Shown: positions 15,321 through 29,772, counted from the first letter of the stretch. The stretch is DNA of 64,000 bases from Bombus terrestris (GCF_910591885.1 NW_025963642.1:62001-126000), one strand, 5' to 3'. Program-made: numbers and translations. Notes: generated from the letters alone by a model not told the origin.

Positions 15321-16200
15321 GTGGGACACCGTTGGACACCGTTGGACACCGTTGGACACCGTTGGACACCGTTGGACATCGTTGGACATCGTTGGACACC
15401 GTTGGACACCGTTGGACACCGTTGGACATCGTTGGACACCGTGGGACAACGTGGGACAACGTGGGACAACGTGGGACAACGTGGGACAACGTGGGACAAC
15501 GTGGGACATCGTGGGACAACGTGGGACAACGTGGGACAACGTGGGACAACGTGGGACAACGTGGGACACCGTTGGACACCGTGGGACACCGTTGGACACC
15601 GTTGGACAACGTGGGACAACGTGGGACAACGTGGGACAACGTGGGACAACGTGGGACAACGTGGGACAACGTGGGACAACGTGGGACAACGTGGGACACC
15701 GTTGGACACCGTTGGACACCGTTGGACACCGTTGGACACCGTTGGACATCGTTGGACATCGTTGGACACCGTTGGACACCGTGGGACATCGTTGGACACC
15801 GTTGGACACCGTGGGACAACGTGGGACAACGTGGGACAACGTGGGACAACGTGGGACAACGTGGGACAACGTGGGACAACGTGGGACAACGTGGGACAAC
15901 GTGGGACAACGTGGGACAACGTGGGACAACGTGGGACAACGTGGGACAACGTGGGACAACGTGGGACAACGTGGGACAACGTGGGACAACGTGGGACAAC
16001 GTGGGACAACGTGGGACACCGTTGGACATCGTTGCACACCGTGGGACAACGTGGGACAACGTGGGACAACGTGGGACACCGTTGGACACCGTTGGACACC
16101 GTTGGACACCGTTGGACACCGTTGGACATCGTTGGACACCGTGGGACAACGTGGGACAACGTGGGACAACGTGGGAAACCATGGAACAACGTGTGACAAC
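15321..16200 (+). repeat. GTGTGACAAC-ended block, copy 4
   Basis: Matches copy 1 at an offset of 3,830 bp (11,491/15,321, 11,951/15,781, 12,361/16,191), including the full left T run. Inside it the GTGGGACATC expected near 15,951 and the GTGGGGCAAC of copy 1 are both canonical, leaving a pure run at 15,811-16,010. A private GTTGCACACC is at 16,031. Confidence 0.87.
15811..16010 (+). repeat. Longest pure canonical run noted (20 units)
   Basis: Twenty consecutive GTGGGACAAC units without a variant. On the + strand this gives 20 GGG runs separated by 7-base loops, the upper loop limit of the usual G-quadruplex pattern G3 N1-7. Other long pure runs of about 14-17 units occur, for example from 91, 2,271, 13,441 and 61,783. 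I did not measure every run, so a longer one may exist. Confidence 0.8.
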
Positions 16201-16470
16201 GTGGGACAACGTGGGACAACGTGGGACAACGTGGGACATCGTTGGACAACGTGGGACAACGTGGGACAACGTGGGACAACGTGGGACACCGTTGGACACC
16301 GTGGGACACCGTGGGACACCGTGGGACATCGTGGGACACCGTGGGACAACGTGGGACAACGTGGGACAACGTGGGACAACGTGGGACAACGTGGGACAAC
16401 GTGGGACAACGTGGGACAACGTGGGACAACATGGGACAACGTGGGACAACGTGGGACATCGTGGGACAAC

Positions 16471-17300
16471 TTGGGACAACGTGGGACAACGTGGGACAAC
16501 GTGGGACAACGTGGGACACCGTTGGACATCGTTGGACACCGTGGGACAACGTGGGACAACGTGGGACAACGTGGGACAACGTGGGACAACGTGGGACATC
16601 GTGGGACAACGTGGGACAACGTGGGACAACGTGGGACAACGTGGGACAACGTGGGACATCGTTGGACACCGTTGGACACCGTGGGACAACGTGGGACAAC
16701 GTGGGACCACGTGGGACAACGTGGGACAACGTGGGACAACGTGGGACAACGTGGGACATCGTGGGACAACGTGGGACAACGTGGGACAACGTGGGACAAC
16801 GTGGGACAACGTGGGACACCGTTGGACACCGTTGGACACCGTGGAACAACGTGGGACAACGTGGGACAACGTGGGACAACGTGGGACAACGTGGGACATC
16901 GTTGGACACCGTTGGACACCGTGGGACAACGTGGGACAACGTGGGAAAACGTGGGACAACGTGGGACACCGTTGGACATCGCTGGACACCGTTGGACATC
17001 GTTGGACACCGTGGGACAACGTGGGACAACGTGGGACAACGTGGGACAACGTGGGACAACGTGGGACAACGTGGGACAACGTGGGACAACGTGGGAAAAC
17101 GTGGGACAACGTGGGACACCGTTGGACATCGCTGGACACCGTTGGACATCGTTGGACACCGTGGGACAACGTGGGACAACGTGGGACACCGTGGGACAAC
17201 GTGGGACAACGTGGGACAACGTGGGACAACGTGGGACACCGTTGGACATCGTTGGACATCGTTGGACACCGTGGGACAACGTGGGACAACGTGGGAAAAC
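16471..17300 (+). repeat. ~2.2-2.6-kb higher-order repeat, copy 1 (partial)
   Basis: Markers in order are TTGGGACAAC at 16,471, GTGGGACCAC at 16,701, GTGGAACAAC at 16,841 and GTGGGAAAAC at 16,941, 17,091 and 17,291. The same series recurs 2,191 bp downstream (18,662, 18,892, 19,032, 19,132, 19,282, 19,482) and again further on. ATGGGACAAC at 16,431 is shared with copy 3 (21,183) but missing from copy 2. This copy lacks the 11-bp unit. Confidence 0.88.
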
Positions 17301-17430
17301 GTGGGACAACGTGGGACATCGTGGGACAACGTGGGACAACGTGGGACAACGTGGGACACCGTTGGACACCGTTGGACACCGTTGGACACCGTTGGACATC
17401 GTTGGACACCGTGGGACAACGTGGGACAAC

Positions 17431-19500
17431 GTGGGAAAGCATGGAACAACGTGGGACAACGTGGGACACCGTTGGACATCGTTGGACATCGTTGGACACC
17501 GTGGGACAACGTGGGACAACGTGGGAAACCATGGAACAACGTGGGACAACGTGGGACACCGTTGGACATCGTTGGACAACGTGGGACAACGTGGGACAAC
17601 GTGGGACAACGTGGGACAACGTGGGACAACGTGGGACAACGTGGGACAACGTGGGACACCGTTGGACACCGTGGGACACCGTTGGACACCGTTGGACATC
17701 GTTGGACACCGTGGGACAACGTGGGACAACGTGGGACAACGTGGGACAACGTGGGACAACGTGGGACAACGTGGGACAACGTGGGACAACGTGGGACAAC
17801 GTGGGACAACGTGGGACATCGTGGGACAACGTGGGACAACGTGGGACAACGTGGGACAACGTGGGACACCGTTGGACAACGTGGGACACCGTTGGACATC
17901 GTTGGACACCGTGGGACAACGTGGGACAACGTGGGACCACGTGGGACAACGTGGGACAACGTGGGACAACGTGGGACAACGTGGGACATCGTGGGACAAC
18001 GTGGGACAACGTGGGACACCGTTGGGACAACGTGGGACAACGTGCGACAACGTGGGACATCGTGGGACAACGTGGGACAACGTGGGACAACGTGGGACAA
18101 CGTGGGACATCGTTGGACACCGTTGGACACCGTGGGACAACGTGGGACAACGTGGGACAACGTGGGACAACGTGGGACAACGTGGGACAACGTGGGACAA
18201 CGTGGGACAACGTGGGACATCGTGGGACAACGTGGGACAACGTGGGACAACGTGGGACAACGTGGGACAACGTGGGACAACGTGGGACAACGTGGGACAC
18301 CGTTGGACACCGTTGGACACCGTTGGACACCGTTGGACACCGTTGGACATCGTTGGACATCGTTGGACACCGTTGGACACCGTTGGACACCGTTGGACAT
18401 CGTTGGACACCGTGGGACAACGTGGGACAACGTGGGACAACGTGGGACAACGTGGGACAACGTGGGACAACGTGGGACAACGTGGGACATCGTGGGACAA
18501 CGTGGGACAACGTGGGACAACGTGGGACAACGTGGGACAACGTGGGACACCGTTGGACACCGTGGGACACCGTTGGACACCGTTGGACATCGTTGGACAC
18601 CGTGGGACAACGTGGGACAACGTGGGACAACGTGGGACAACGTGGGACATCGTGGGACAACTTGGGACAACGTGGGACAACGTGGGACAACGTGGGACAA
18701 CGTGGGACACCGTTGGACATCGTTGGACACCGTGGGACAACGTGGGACAACGTGGGACAACGTGGGACAACGTGGGACAACGTGGGACATCGTGGGACAA
18801 CGTGGGACAACGTGGGACAACGTGGGACAACGTGGGACAACGTGGGACATCGTTGGACACCGTTGGACACCGTGGGACAACGTGGGACAACGTGGGACCA
18901 CGTGGGACAACGTGGGACAACGTGGGACAACGTGGGACAACGTGGGACATCGTGGGACAACGTGGGACAACGTGGGACAACGTGGGACAACGTGGGACAA
19001 CGTGGGACACCGTTGGACACCGTTGGACACCGTGGAACAACGTGGGACAACGTGGGACAACGTGGGACAACGTGGGACAACGTGGGACATCGTTGGACAC
19101 CGTTGGACACCGTGGGACAACGTGGGACAACGTGGGAAAACGTGGGACAACGTGGGACACCGTTGGACATCGCTGGACACCGTTGGACATCGTTGGACAC
19201 CGTGGGACAACGTGGGACAACGTGGGACAACGTGGGACAACGTGGGACAACGTGGGACAACGTGGGACAACGTGGGACAACGTGGGAAAACGTGGGACAA
19301 CGTGGGACACCGTTGGACATCGCTGGACACCGTTGGACATCGTTGGACACCGTGGGACAACGTGGGACAACGTGGGACACCGTGGGACAACGTGGGACAA
19401 CGTGGGACAACGTGGGACAACGTGGGACACCGTTGGACATCGTTGGACATCGTTGGACACCGTGGGACAACGTGGGACAACGTGGGAAAACGTGGGACAA
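17431..19500 (+). repeat. ~2.53-kb higher-order repeat, copy 2
   Basis: Opens at the rare GTGGGAAAGC at 17,431 and contains the first 11-bp unit, followed by GTGCGACAAC at 18,042. Both recur 2,531 bp later. It lacks a 30-bp piece near 18,640 that holds ATGGGACAAC in copies 1 and 3, which looks like a loss of three units in this copy. Confidence 0.9.
18021..18031 (+). repeat. 11-bp unit, first register shift
   Basis: GTTGGGACAAC reads as a T-state start fused to a G-state body, or as one inserted T or G. All unit starts move by +1 from here to 20,552. It is one of only two units in the window not 10 bp long. Confidence 0.97.
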
Positions 19501-19961
19501 CGTGGGACAACGTGGGAAAACGTGGGACAACGTGGGACACCGTTGGACATCGCTGGACACCGTTGGACATCGTTGGACACCGTGGGACAACGTGGGACAA
19601 CGTGGGACAACGTGGGACAACGTGGGACAACGTGGGACAACGTGGGACAACGTGGGACAACGTGGGACAACGTGGGACAACGTGGGACATCGTGGGACAA
19701 CGTGGGACAACGTGGGAAAACGTGGGACAACGTGGGACAACGTGGGACAACGTGGGACAACGTGGGACATCGTGGGACAACGTGGGACAACGTGGGACAA
19801 CGTGGGACAACGTGGGACATCGTGGGACAACGTGGGACAACGTGGGACAACGTGGGACACCGTTGGACACCGTTGGACACCGTTGGACACCGTTGGACAT
19901 CGTTGGACACCGTGGGACAACGTGGGACAACGTGGGACAACGTGGGACAACGTGGGACAAC

Positions 19962-22070
19962 GTGGGAAAGCATGGAACAACGTGGGACAACGTGGGACAC
20001 CGTTGGACATCGTTGGACATCGTTGGACACCGTGGGACAACGTGGGACAACGTGGGAAACCATGGAACAACGTGGGACAACGTGGGACACCGTTGGACAT
20101 CGTTGGACAACGTGGGACAACGTGGGACAACGTGGGACAACGTGGGACAACGTGGGACAACGTGGGACAACGTGGGACAACGTGGGACACCGTTGGACAC
20201 CGTGGGACACCGTTGGACACCGTTGGACATCGTTGGACACCGTGGGACAACGTGGGACAACGTGGGACAACGTGGGACAACGTGGGACAACGTGGGACAA
20301 CGTGGGACAACGTGGGACAACGTGGGACAACGTGGGACAACGTGGGACATCGTGGGACAACGTGGGACAACGTGGGACAACGTGGGACAACGTGGGACAC
20401 CGTTGGACAACGTGGGACACCGTTGGACATCGTTGGACACCGTGGGACAACGTGGGACAACGTGGGACCACGTGGGACAACGTGGGACAACGTGGGACAA
20501 CGTGGGACAACGTGGGACATCGTGGGACAACGTGGGACAACGTGGGACACCGTTGGGACAACGTGGGACAACGTGCGACAACGTGGGACATCGTGGGACA
20601 ACGTGGGACAACGTGGGACAACGTGGGACAACGTGGGACATCGTTGGACACCGTTGGACACCGTGGGACAACGTGGGACAACGTGGGACAACGTGGGACA
20701 ACGTGGGACAACGTGGGACAACGTGGGACAACGTGGGACAACGTGGGACATCGTGGGACAACGTGGGACAACGTGGGACAACGTGGGACAACGTGGGACA
20801 ACGTGGGACAACGTGGGACAACGTGGGACACCGTTGGACACCGTTGGACACCGTTGGACACCGTTGGACACCGTTGGACATCGTTGGACATCGTTGGACA
20901 CCGTTGGACACCGTTGGACACCGTTGGACATCGTTGGACACCGTGGGACAACGTGGGACAACGTGGGACAACGTGGGACAACGTGGGACAACGTGGGACA
21001 ACGTGGGACAACGTGGGACATCGTGGGACAACGTGGGACAACGTGGGACAACGTGGGACAACGTGGGACAACGTGGGACACCGTTGGACACCGTGGGACA
21101 CCGTTGGACACCGTTGGACATCGTTGGACACCGTGGGACAACGTGGGACAACGTGGGACAACGTGGGACAACGTGGGACAACATGGGACAACGTGGGACA
21201 ACGTGGGACATCGTGGGACAACTTGGGACAACGTGGGACAACGTGGGACAACGTGGGACAACGTGGGACACCGTTGGACATCGTTGGACACCGTGGGACA
21301 ACGTGGGACAACGTGGGACAACGTGGGACAACGTGGGACAACGTGGGACATCGTGGGACAACGTGGGACAACGTGGGACAACGTGGGACAACGTGGGACA
21401 ACGTGGGACATCGTTGGACACCGTTGGACACCGTGGGACAACGTGGGACAACGTGGGACCACGTGGGACAACGTGGGACAACGTGGGACAACGTGGGACA
21501 ACGTGGGACATCGTGGGACAACGTGGGACAACGTGGGACAACGTGGGACAACGTGGGACAACGTGGGACAACGTGGGACACCGTTGGACACCGTTGGACA
21601 CCGTGGAACAACGTGGGACAACGTGGGACAACGTGGGACAACGTGGGACAACGTGGGACATCGTTGGACACCGTTGGACACCGTGGGACAACGTGGGACA
21701 ACGTGGGAAAACGTGGGACAACGTGGGACACCGTTGGACATCGCTGGACACCGTTGGACATCGTTGGACACCGTGGGACAACGTGGGACAACGTGGGACA
21801 ACGTGGGACAACGTGGGACAACGTGGGACAACGTGGGACAACGTGGGACAACGTGGGAAAACGTGGGACAACGTGGGACACCGTTGGACATCGCTGGACA
21901 CCGTTGGACATCGTTGGACACCGTGGGACAACGTGGGACAACGTGGGACACCGTGGGACAACGTGGGACAACGTGGGACAACGTGGGACAACGTGGGACA
22001 CCGTTGGACATCGTTGGACATCGTTGGACACCGTGGGACAACGTGGGACAACGTGGGAAAACGTGGGACA
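19962..22070 (+). repeat. ~2.53-kb higher-order repeat, copy 3
   Basis: Starts at GTGGGAAAGC at 19,962 and follows copy 2 at offset 2,531 through the second 11-bp unit (20,552) and GTGCGACAAC (20,573). The offset then becomes 2,561 and 2,571 after gains of 30 and 10 bp. GTGGGACCAC is at 21,453, GTGGAACAAC at 21,603 and GTGGGAAAAC at 21,703, 21,853 and 22,053. Just upstream of 19,962 there are five canonical units where copy 2 has two, so the joint or an indel lies there. Confidence 0.9.
20552..20562 (+). repeat. 11-bp unit, second register shift
   Basis: Same GTTGGGACAAC as at 18,021 with the same neighbours, including GTGCGACAAC 21 bp after its start. It is therefore a duplicate of the first and not an independent indel. 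From here to the window end, unit starts are at positions ending in 3. Confidence 0.97.
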
Positions 22071-25000
22071 ACGTGGGACACCGTTGGACATCGCTGGACA
22101 CCGTTGGACATCGTTGGACACCGTGGGACAACGTGGGACAACGTGGGAAACCATGGAACAACGTGGGACAACGTGGGACACCGTTGGACATCGTTGGACA
22201 ACGTGGGACAACGTGGGACAACGTGGGACAACGTGGGACAACGTGGGACAACGTGGGACAACGTGGGACAACGTGGGACACCGTTGGACACCGTGGGACA
22301 CCGTTGGACACCGTTGGACATCGTTGGACACCGTGGGACAACGTGGGACAACGTGGGACAACGTGGGACAACGTGGGACAACGTGGGACAACGTGGGACA
22401 ACGTGGGACAACGTGGGACAACGTGGGACAACGTGGGACATCGTGGGACAACGTGGGACAACGTGGGACAACGTGGGACAACGTGGGACACCGTTGGACA
22501 ACGTGGGACACCGTTGGACATCGTTGGACACCGTGGGACAACGTGGGACAACGTGGGACCACGTGGGACAACGTGGGACAACGTGGGACAACGTGGGACA
22601 ACGTGGGACAACGTGGGACAACGTGGGACAACGTGGGACATCGTGGGACAACGTGGGACAACGTGGGACACCGTTGGACATCGTTGGACACCGTGGGACA
22701 CCGTGGGACAACGTGGGACAACGTGGGACAACGTGGGACAACGTGGGACAACGTGGGAAACCATGGAACAACGTGGGACAACGTGGGACACCGTTGGACA
22801 TCGTTGGACAACGTGGGACAACGTGGGACAACGTGGGACAACGTGGGACAACGTGGGACAACGTGGGACAAGGTGGGACAACGTGGGACACCGTTGGACA
22901 TCGTTGGACATCGTTGGACATCGTTGGACACCGTGGGACAACGTGGGACAACGTGGGACAACGTGGGACAACGTGGGACAACGTGGGACAACGTGGGACA
23001 ACGTGGGACAACGTGGGAAAACGTGGGACAACGTGGGACACCGTTGGACATCGCTGGACACCGTTGGACATCGTTGGACACCGTGGGACAACGTGGGACA
23101 ACGTGGGACACCGTGGGACAACGTGGGACAACGTGGGACAACGTGGGACAACGTGGGACACCGTTGGACATCGTTGGACATCGTTGGACACCGTGGGACA
23201 ACGTGGGACAACGTGGGAAAACGTGGGACAACGTGGGACACCGTTGGACATCGCTGGACACCGTTGGACATCGTTGGACACCGTGGGACAACGTGGGACA
23301 ACGTGGGACAACGTGGGACAACGTGGGACAACGTGGGACAACGTGGGACAACGTGGGACAACGTGGGACAACGTGGGACATCGTGGGACAACGTGGGACA
23401 ACGTGGGACAACGTGGGACAACGTGGGACAACGTGGGACAACGTGGGACAACGTGGGACATCGTGGGACAACGTGGGACAACGTGGGACAACGTGGGACA
23501 ACGTGGGACATCGTGGGACAACGTGGGACAACGTGGGACAACGTGGGACACCGTTGGACACCGTTGGACACCGTTGGACACCGTTGGACATCGTTGGACA
23601 CCGTGGGACAACGTGGGACAACGTGGGACAACGTGGGAAACCATGGAACAACGTGGGACAACGTGGGACACCGTTGGACATCGTTGGACATCGTTGGACA
23701 CCGTGGGACAACGTGGGACAACGTGGGAAAACGTGGGACAACGTGGGACACCGTTGGACATCGCTGGACACCGTTGGACATCGTTGGACACCGTGGGACA
23801 ACGTGGGACAACGTGGGACAACGTGGGACAACGTGGGACAACGTGGGACAACGTGGGACAACGTGGGACAACGTGGGACAACGTGGGACATCGTGGGACA
23901 ACGTGGGACAACGTGGGACAACGTGGGACAACGTGGGACATCGTTGGACACCGTTGGACACCGTGGGACAACGTGGGACAACGTGGGACAACGTGGGACA
24001 ACGTGGGACAACGTGGGACAACGTGGGACAACGTGGGACAACGTGGGACAACGTGGGACAACGTGGGACAACGTGGGACATCGTGGGACAACGTGGGACA
24101 ACGTGGGACAACGTGGGACAACGTGGGACAACGTGGGACACCGTTGGACATCGTTGGACACCGTGGGACAACGTGGGACAACGTGGGACAACGTGGGACA
24201 CCGTTGGACAACGTTGGACACCGTTGGACACCGTTGGACACCGTTGGACATCGTTGGACACCGTGGGACAACGTGGGACAACGTGGGACAACGTGGGAAA
24301 CCATGGAACAACGTGTGACAACGTGGGACAACGTGGGACAACGTGGGACAACGTGGGACATCGTTGGACAACGTGGGACAACGTGGGACAACGTGGGACA
24401 ACGTGGGACACCGTTGGACACCGTGGGACACCGTTGGACACCGTTGGACATCGTTGGACACCGTGGGACAACGTGGGACAACGTGGGACAACGTGGGACA
24501 ACGTGGGACAACGTGGGACAACGTGGGACAACGTGGGACAACGTGGGACAACGTGGGACAACGTGGGACAACGTGGGACAACGTGGGACAACGTGGGACA
24601 ACGTGGGACACCGTTGGACATCGTTGGACACCGTGGGACAACGTGGGACAACGTGGGACAACGTGGGACACCGTTGGACACCGTTGGACACCGTTGGACA
24701 CCGTTGGACATCGTTGGACACCGTGGGACAACGTGGGACAACGTGGGACAACGTGGGAAACCATGGAACAACGTGGGACAACGTGGGACACCGTTGGACA
24801 TCGTTGGACAACGTGGGACAACGTGGGACAACGTGGGACAACGTGGGACAACGTGGGACAACGTGGGACAACGTGGGACAACGTGGGACACCGTTGGACA
24901 CCGTGGGACACCGTTGGACACCGTTGGACATCGTTGGACACCGTGGGACAACGTGGGACAACGTGGGACAACGTGGGACAACGTGGGACAACGTGGGACA

Positions 25001-25222
25001 ACGTGGGACAACGTGGGACAACGTGGGACATCGTGGGACAACGTGGGACAACGTCGGACAACGTGGGACAACGTGGGACACCGTTGGACAACGTGGGACA
25101 CCGTTGGACATCGTTGGACACCGTGGGACAACGTGGGACACCGTTGGACATCGTTGGACACCGTGGGACACCGTGGGACAACGTGGGACAACGTGGGACA
25201 ACGTGGGACAACGTGGGACAAC

Positions 25223-26002
25223 GTGGGAAACCATGGAACAACGTGGGACAACGTGGGACACCGTTGGACATCGTTGGACAACGTGGGACAACGTGGGACA
25301 ACGTGGGACAACGTGGGACAACGTGGGACAAGGTGGGACAACGTTGGACACCGTGGGACACCGTTGGACACCGTTGGACATCGTTGGACACCGTGGGACA
25401 ACGTGGGACAACGTGGGACAACGTGGGACAACGTGGGACAACGTGGGACAACGTGGGACAACGTGGGACAACGTGGGACAACATGGGACAACGTGGGACA
25501 ACGTGGGACAACGTGGGACACCGTTGGACAACGTGGGACACCGTTGGACATCGTTGGACACCGTGGGACAACGTGGGACAACGTGGGACAACGTGGGACA
25601 ACGTGGGACAACGTGGGACACCGTTGGACATCGTTGGACATCGTTGGACATCGTGGGACACCGTTGGACATCGTTGGACATCGTTGGACACCGTTGGACA
25701 CCGTTGGACAACGTGGGACATCGTGGGACAACGTGGGACAACGTGGGACAACGTGGGACAACGTGGGACACCGTTGGACACCGTGGGACACCGTTGGACA
25801 CCGTTGGACACCGTTGGACATCGTTGGACATCGTTGGACATCGTGGGACACCGTTGGACATCGTTGGACATCGTTGGACACCGTTGGACATCGTTGGACA
25901 CCGTTGGACATCGTTGGACATCGTTGGACATCGTGGGACACCGTTGGACATCGTTGGACATCGTTGGACACCGTTGGACACCGTTGGACATCGTTGGACA
26001 CC
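25223..26002 (+). repeat. 2.19-kb-spaced repeat, copy 1, with T-rich block 3
   Basis: Markers GTGGGAAACC (25,223), GTGGGACAAG (25,323), ATGGGACAAC (25,483) and a T-rich block at 25,613-26,002 recur 2,190 bp downstream. GTGGGACAAG loses the CpG at the unit junction. The T block here is 390 bp, about 50 bp shorter than the long form. Confidence 0.88.
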
Positions 26003-26502
26003 GTGGGACAACGTGGGACAACGTGGGACAACGTGGGACAACGTGGGACAACGTGGGACAACGTGGGACAACGTGGGACAACGTGGGACAACGTGGGACA
26101 ACGTGGGACAACGTGGGACAACGTGGGACAACGTGGGACAACGTGGGACACCGTTGGACATCGTTGGACAACGTGGGACATCGTTGGACACCGTGGGACA
26201 ACGTGGGACAACGTGGGACAACGTGGGAAACCATGGAACAACGTGGGACAACGTGGGACACCGTTGGACATCGTTGGACAACGTGGGACAACGTGGGACA
26301 ACGTGGGACAACGTGGGACAACGTGGGACAACGTGGGACAACGTGGGACAACGTGGGACACCGTTGGACACCGTGGGACACCGTTGGACACCGTTGGACA
26401 TCGTTGGACACCGTGGGACAACGTGGGACAACGTGGGACATCGTTGGACACCGTGGGACAACGTGGGACAACGTGGGACAACGTGGGACAACGTGGGACA
26501 AC

Positions 26503-26902
26503 GTGGGACACCGTTGGACATCGTTGGACATCGTTGGACATCGTGGGACACCGTTGGACATCGTTGGACATCGTGGGACACCGTTGGACATCGTTGGACA
26601 TCGTTGGACACCGTTGGACACCGTTGGACAACGTGGGACATCGTGGGACAACGTGGGACAACGTGGGACAACGTGGGACAACGTGGGACACCGTTGGACA
26701 CCGTGGGACACCGTTGGACACCGTTGGACACCGTTGGACATCGTTGGACATCGTTGGACATCGTGGGACACCGTTGGACATCGTTGGACATCGTTGGACA
26801 CCGTTGGACATCGTTGGACACCGTTGGACATCGTTGGACATCGTTGGACATCGTGGGACACCGTTGGACATCGTTGGACATCGTTGGACATCGTTGGACA
26901 CC
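26503..26902 (+). repeat. T-rich block 4 (400 bp)
   Basis: Another copy of the GTTGG-dense block, with an extra GTGGGACACC / GTTGGACATC step near 26,570 and a shortened right end compared with the 440-bp form. Confidence 0.88.
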
Positions 26903-27412
26903 GTGGGACAACGTGGGACAACGTGGGACAACGTGGGACAACGTGGGACAACGTGGGACAACGTGGGACAACGTGGGACAACGTGGGACAACGTGGGACA
27001 TCGTGGGACAACGTGGGACAACGTGGGACAACGTGGGACAACGTGGGACATCGTTGGACACCGTTGGACACCGTGGGACAACGTGGGACAACGTGGGACA
27101 ACGTGGGACAACGTGGGACAACGTGGGACAACGTGGGACAACGTGGGACAACGTGGGACAACGTGGGACAACGTGGGACAACGTGGGACAACGTGGGACA
27201 ACGTGGGACAACGTGGGACATCGTGGGACAACGTGGGACAACGTGGGACAACGTGGGACAACGTGGGACAACGTGGGACACCGTTGGACATCGTTGGACA
27301 CCGTGGGACAACGTGGGACAACGTGGGACAACGTGGGACACCGTTGGACACCGTGGGACACCGTGGGACAACGTGGGACAACGTGGGACAACGTGGGACA
27401 ACGTGGGACAAC

Positions 27413-28232
27413 GTCGGAAACCATGGAACAACGTGGGACAACGTGGGACACCGTTGGACATCGTTGGACAACGTGGGACAACGTGGGACAACGTGGGACA
27501 ACGTGGGACAACGTGGGACAAGGTGGGACAACGTTGGACACCGTGGGACACCGTTGGACACCGTTGGACATCGTTGGACACCGTGGGACAACGTGGGACA
27601 ACGTGGGACAACGTGGGACAACGTGGGACAACGTGGGACAACGTGGGACAACGTGGGACAACGTGGGACAACATGGGACAACGTGGGACAGCGTGGGACA
27701 ACGTGGGACACCGTTGGACAACGTGGGACACCGTTGGACATCGTTGGACACCGTGGGACAACGTGGGACAACGTGGGACAACGTGGGACAACGTGGGACA
27801 ACGTGGGACACCGTTGGACATCGTTGGACATCGTTGGACATCGTGGGACACCGTTGGACATCGTTGGACATCGTTGGACACCGTTGGACACCGTTGGACA
27901 ACGTGGGACATCGTGGGACAAAGTGGGACAACGTGGGACAACGTGGGACAACGTGGGACACCGTTGGACACCGTGGGACACCGTTGGACACCGTTGGACA
28001 CCGTTGGACATCGTTGGACATCGTTGGACATCGTGGGACACCGTTGGACATCGTTGGACATCGTTGGACACCGTTGGACATCGTTGGACACCGTTGGACA
28101 TCGTTGGACATCGTTGGACATCGTGGGACACCGTTGGACATCGTTGGACATCGTTGGACATCGTTGGACATCGTTGGACATCGTTGGACACCGTTGGACA
28201 CCGTTGGACACCGTTGGACATCGTTGGACACC
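27413..28232 (+). repeat. 2.19-kb-spaced repeat, copy 2, with T-rich block 5
   Basis: Partner of 25,223-26,002. The first marker has changed to GTCGGAAACC (27,413), GTGGGACAAG is at 27,513, ATGGGACAAC at 27,673, and private units with a G before the unit junction CGTG (near 27,690) and a GTGGGACAAA (27,913) mark this copy. The T-rich block is 27,803-28,232, 430 bp. Confidence 0.88.
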
Positions 28233-29100
28233 GTGGGACAACGTGGGACAACGTGGGACAACGTGGGACAACGTGGGACAACGTGGGACAACGTGGGACA
28301 TCGTGGGACAACGTGGGACAACGTGGGACAACGTGGGACAACGTGGGACAACGTGGGACACCGTTGGACACCGTGGGACACCGTTGGACACCGTTGGACA
28401 TCGTTGGACACCGTGGGACAACGTGGGACAACGTGGGACAACGTGGGACAACGTGGGACAACGTGGGACAACGTGGGACAACGTGGGACAACGTGGGACA
28501 ACGTGGGACAACGTGGGACAACGTGGGACATCGTGGGACAACGTGGGACAACGTGGGACAACGTGGGACAACGTGGGACATCGTTGGACACCGTTGGACA
28601 TCGTTGGACACCGTGGGACAACGTGGGACAACGTGGGACAACGTGGGACAACGTGGGACAACGTGGGACAACGTGGGACAACGTGGGACAACGTGGGACA
28701 ACGTGGGACAACGTGGGACAACGTGGGACAACGTGGGACAACGTGGGACAACGTGGGACACCGTTGGACATCGCTGGACACCGTTGGACATCGTTGGACA
28801 CCGTGGGACAACGTGGGACAACGTGGGACAACGTGGGACAACGTGGGACAACGTGGGACAACGTGGGACAACGTGGGACAACGTGGGACAACGTGGGACA
28901 ACGTGGGACAACGTGGGACAACGTGGGACATCGTGGGACAACGTGGGACAACGTGGGACAACGTGGGACAACGTTGGACATCGTTGGACACCGTTGGACA
29001 CCGTGGGACAACGTGGGACAACGTGGGACAACGTGGGACAACGTGGGACAACGTGGGACAACGTGGGACAACGTGGGACAACGTGGGACAACGTGGGACA
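28233..29100 (+). repeat. ~1.5-kb-spaced repeat, copy 1 (right part)
   Basis: Follows T-rich block 5 and matches the sequence after T-rich block 6 at offsets of 1,480-1,540 bp. Markers are GTTGGACATC at 28,583 (30,073 in copy 2), GCTGGACACC at 28,773 (ACTGGACACC at 30,253) and the canonical-to-T step near 28,973 (30,463). Confidence 0.83.
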
Positions 29101-29342
29101 ACGTGGGACACCGTTGGACATCGTTGGACACCGTGGGACAACGTGGGACAACGTGGGACAACGTGGGACAACGTGGGACAACGTGGGACAACGTGGGACA
29201 ACGTGGGACAACGTGGGACAACGTGGGACAACGTGGGACAACGTGGGACAACGTGGGACAACGTGGGACACCGTTGGACATCGTTGGACACCGTGGGACA
29301 ACGTGGGACAACGTGGGACAACGTGGGACAACGTGGGACAAC

Positions 29343-29772
29343 GTGGGACACCGTTGGACATCGTTGGACATCGTTGGACATCGTGGGACACCGTTGGACA
29401 TCGTTGGACATCGTTGGACACCGTTGGACACCGTTGGACAACGTGGGACATCGTGGGACAACGTGGGACAACGTGGGACAACGTGGGACAACGTGGGACA
29501 CCGTTGGACACCGTGGGACACCGTTGGACACCGTTGGACACCGTTGGACATCGTTGGACATCGTTGGACATCGTGGGACACCGTTGGACATCGTTGGACA
29601 TCGTTGGACACCGTTGGACATCGTTGGACACCGTTGGACATCGTTGGACATCGTTGGACATCGTGGGACACCGTTGGACATCGTTGGACATCGTTGGACA
29701 TCGTTGGACATCGTTGGACATCGTTGGACACCGTTGGACACCGTTGGACACCGTTGGACATCGTTGGACACC
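29343..29772 (+). repeat. T-rich block 6 (430 bp)
   Basis: GTTGG-dense block with the same internal order as block 5, offset 1,540 bp, including the unbroken T run at its right end. Confidence 0.9.
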
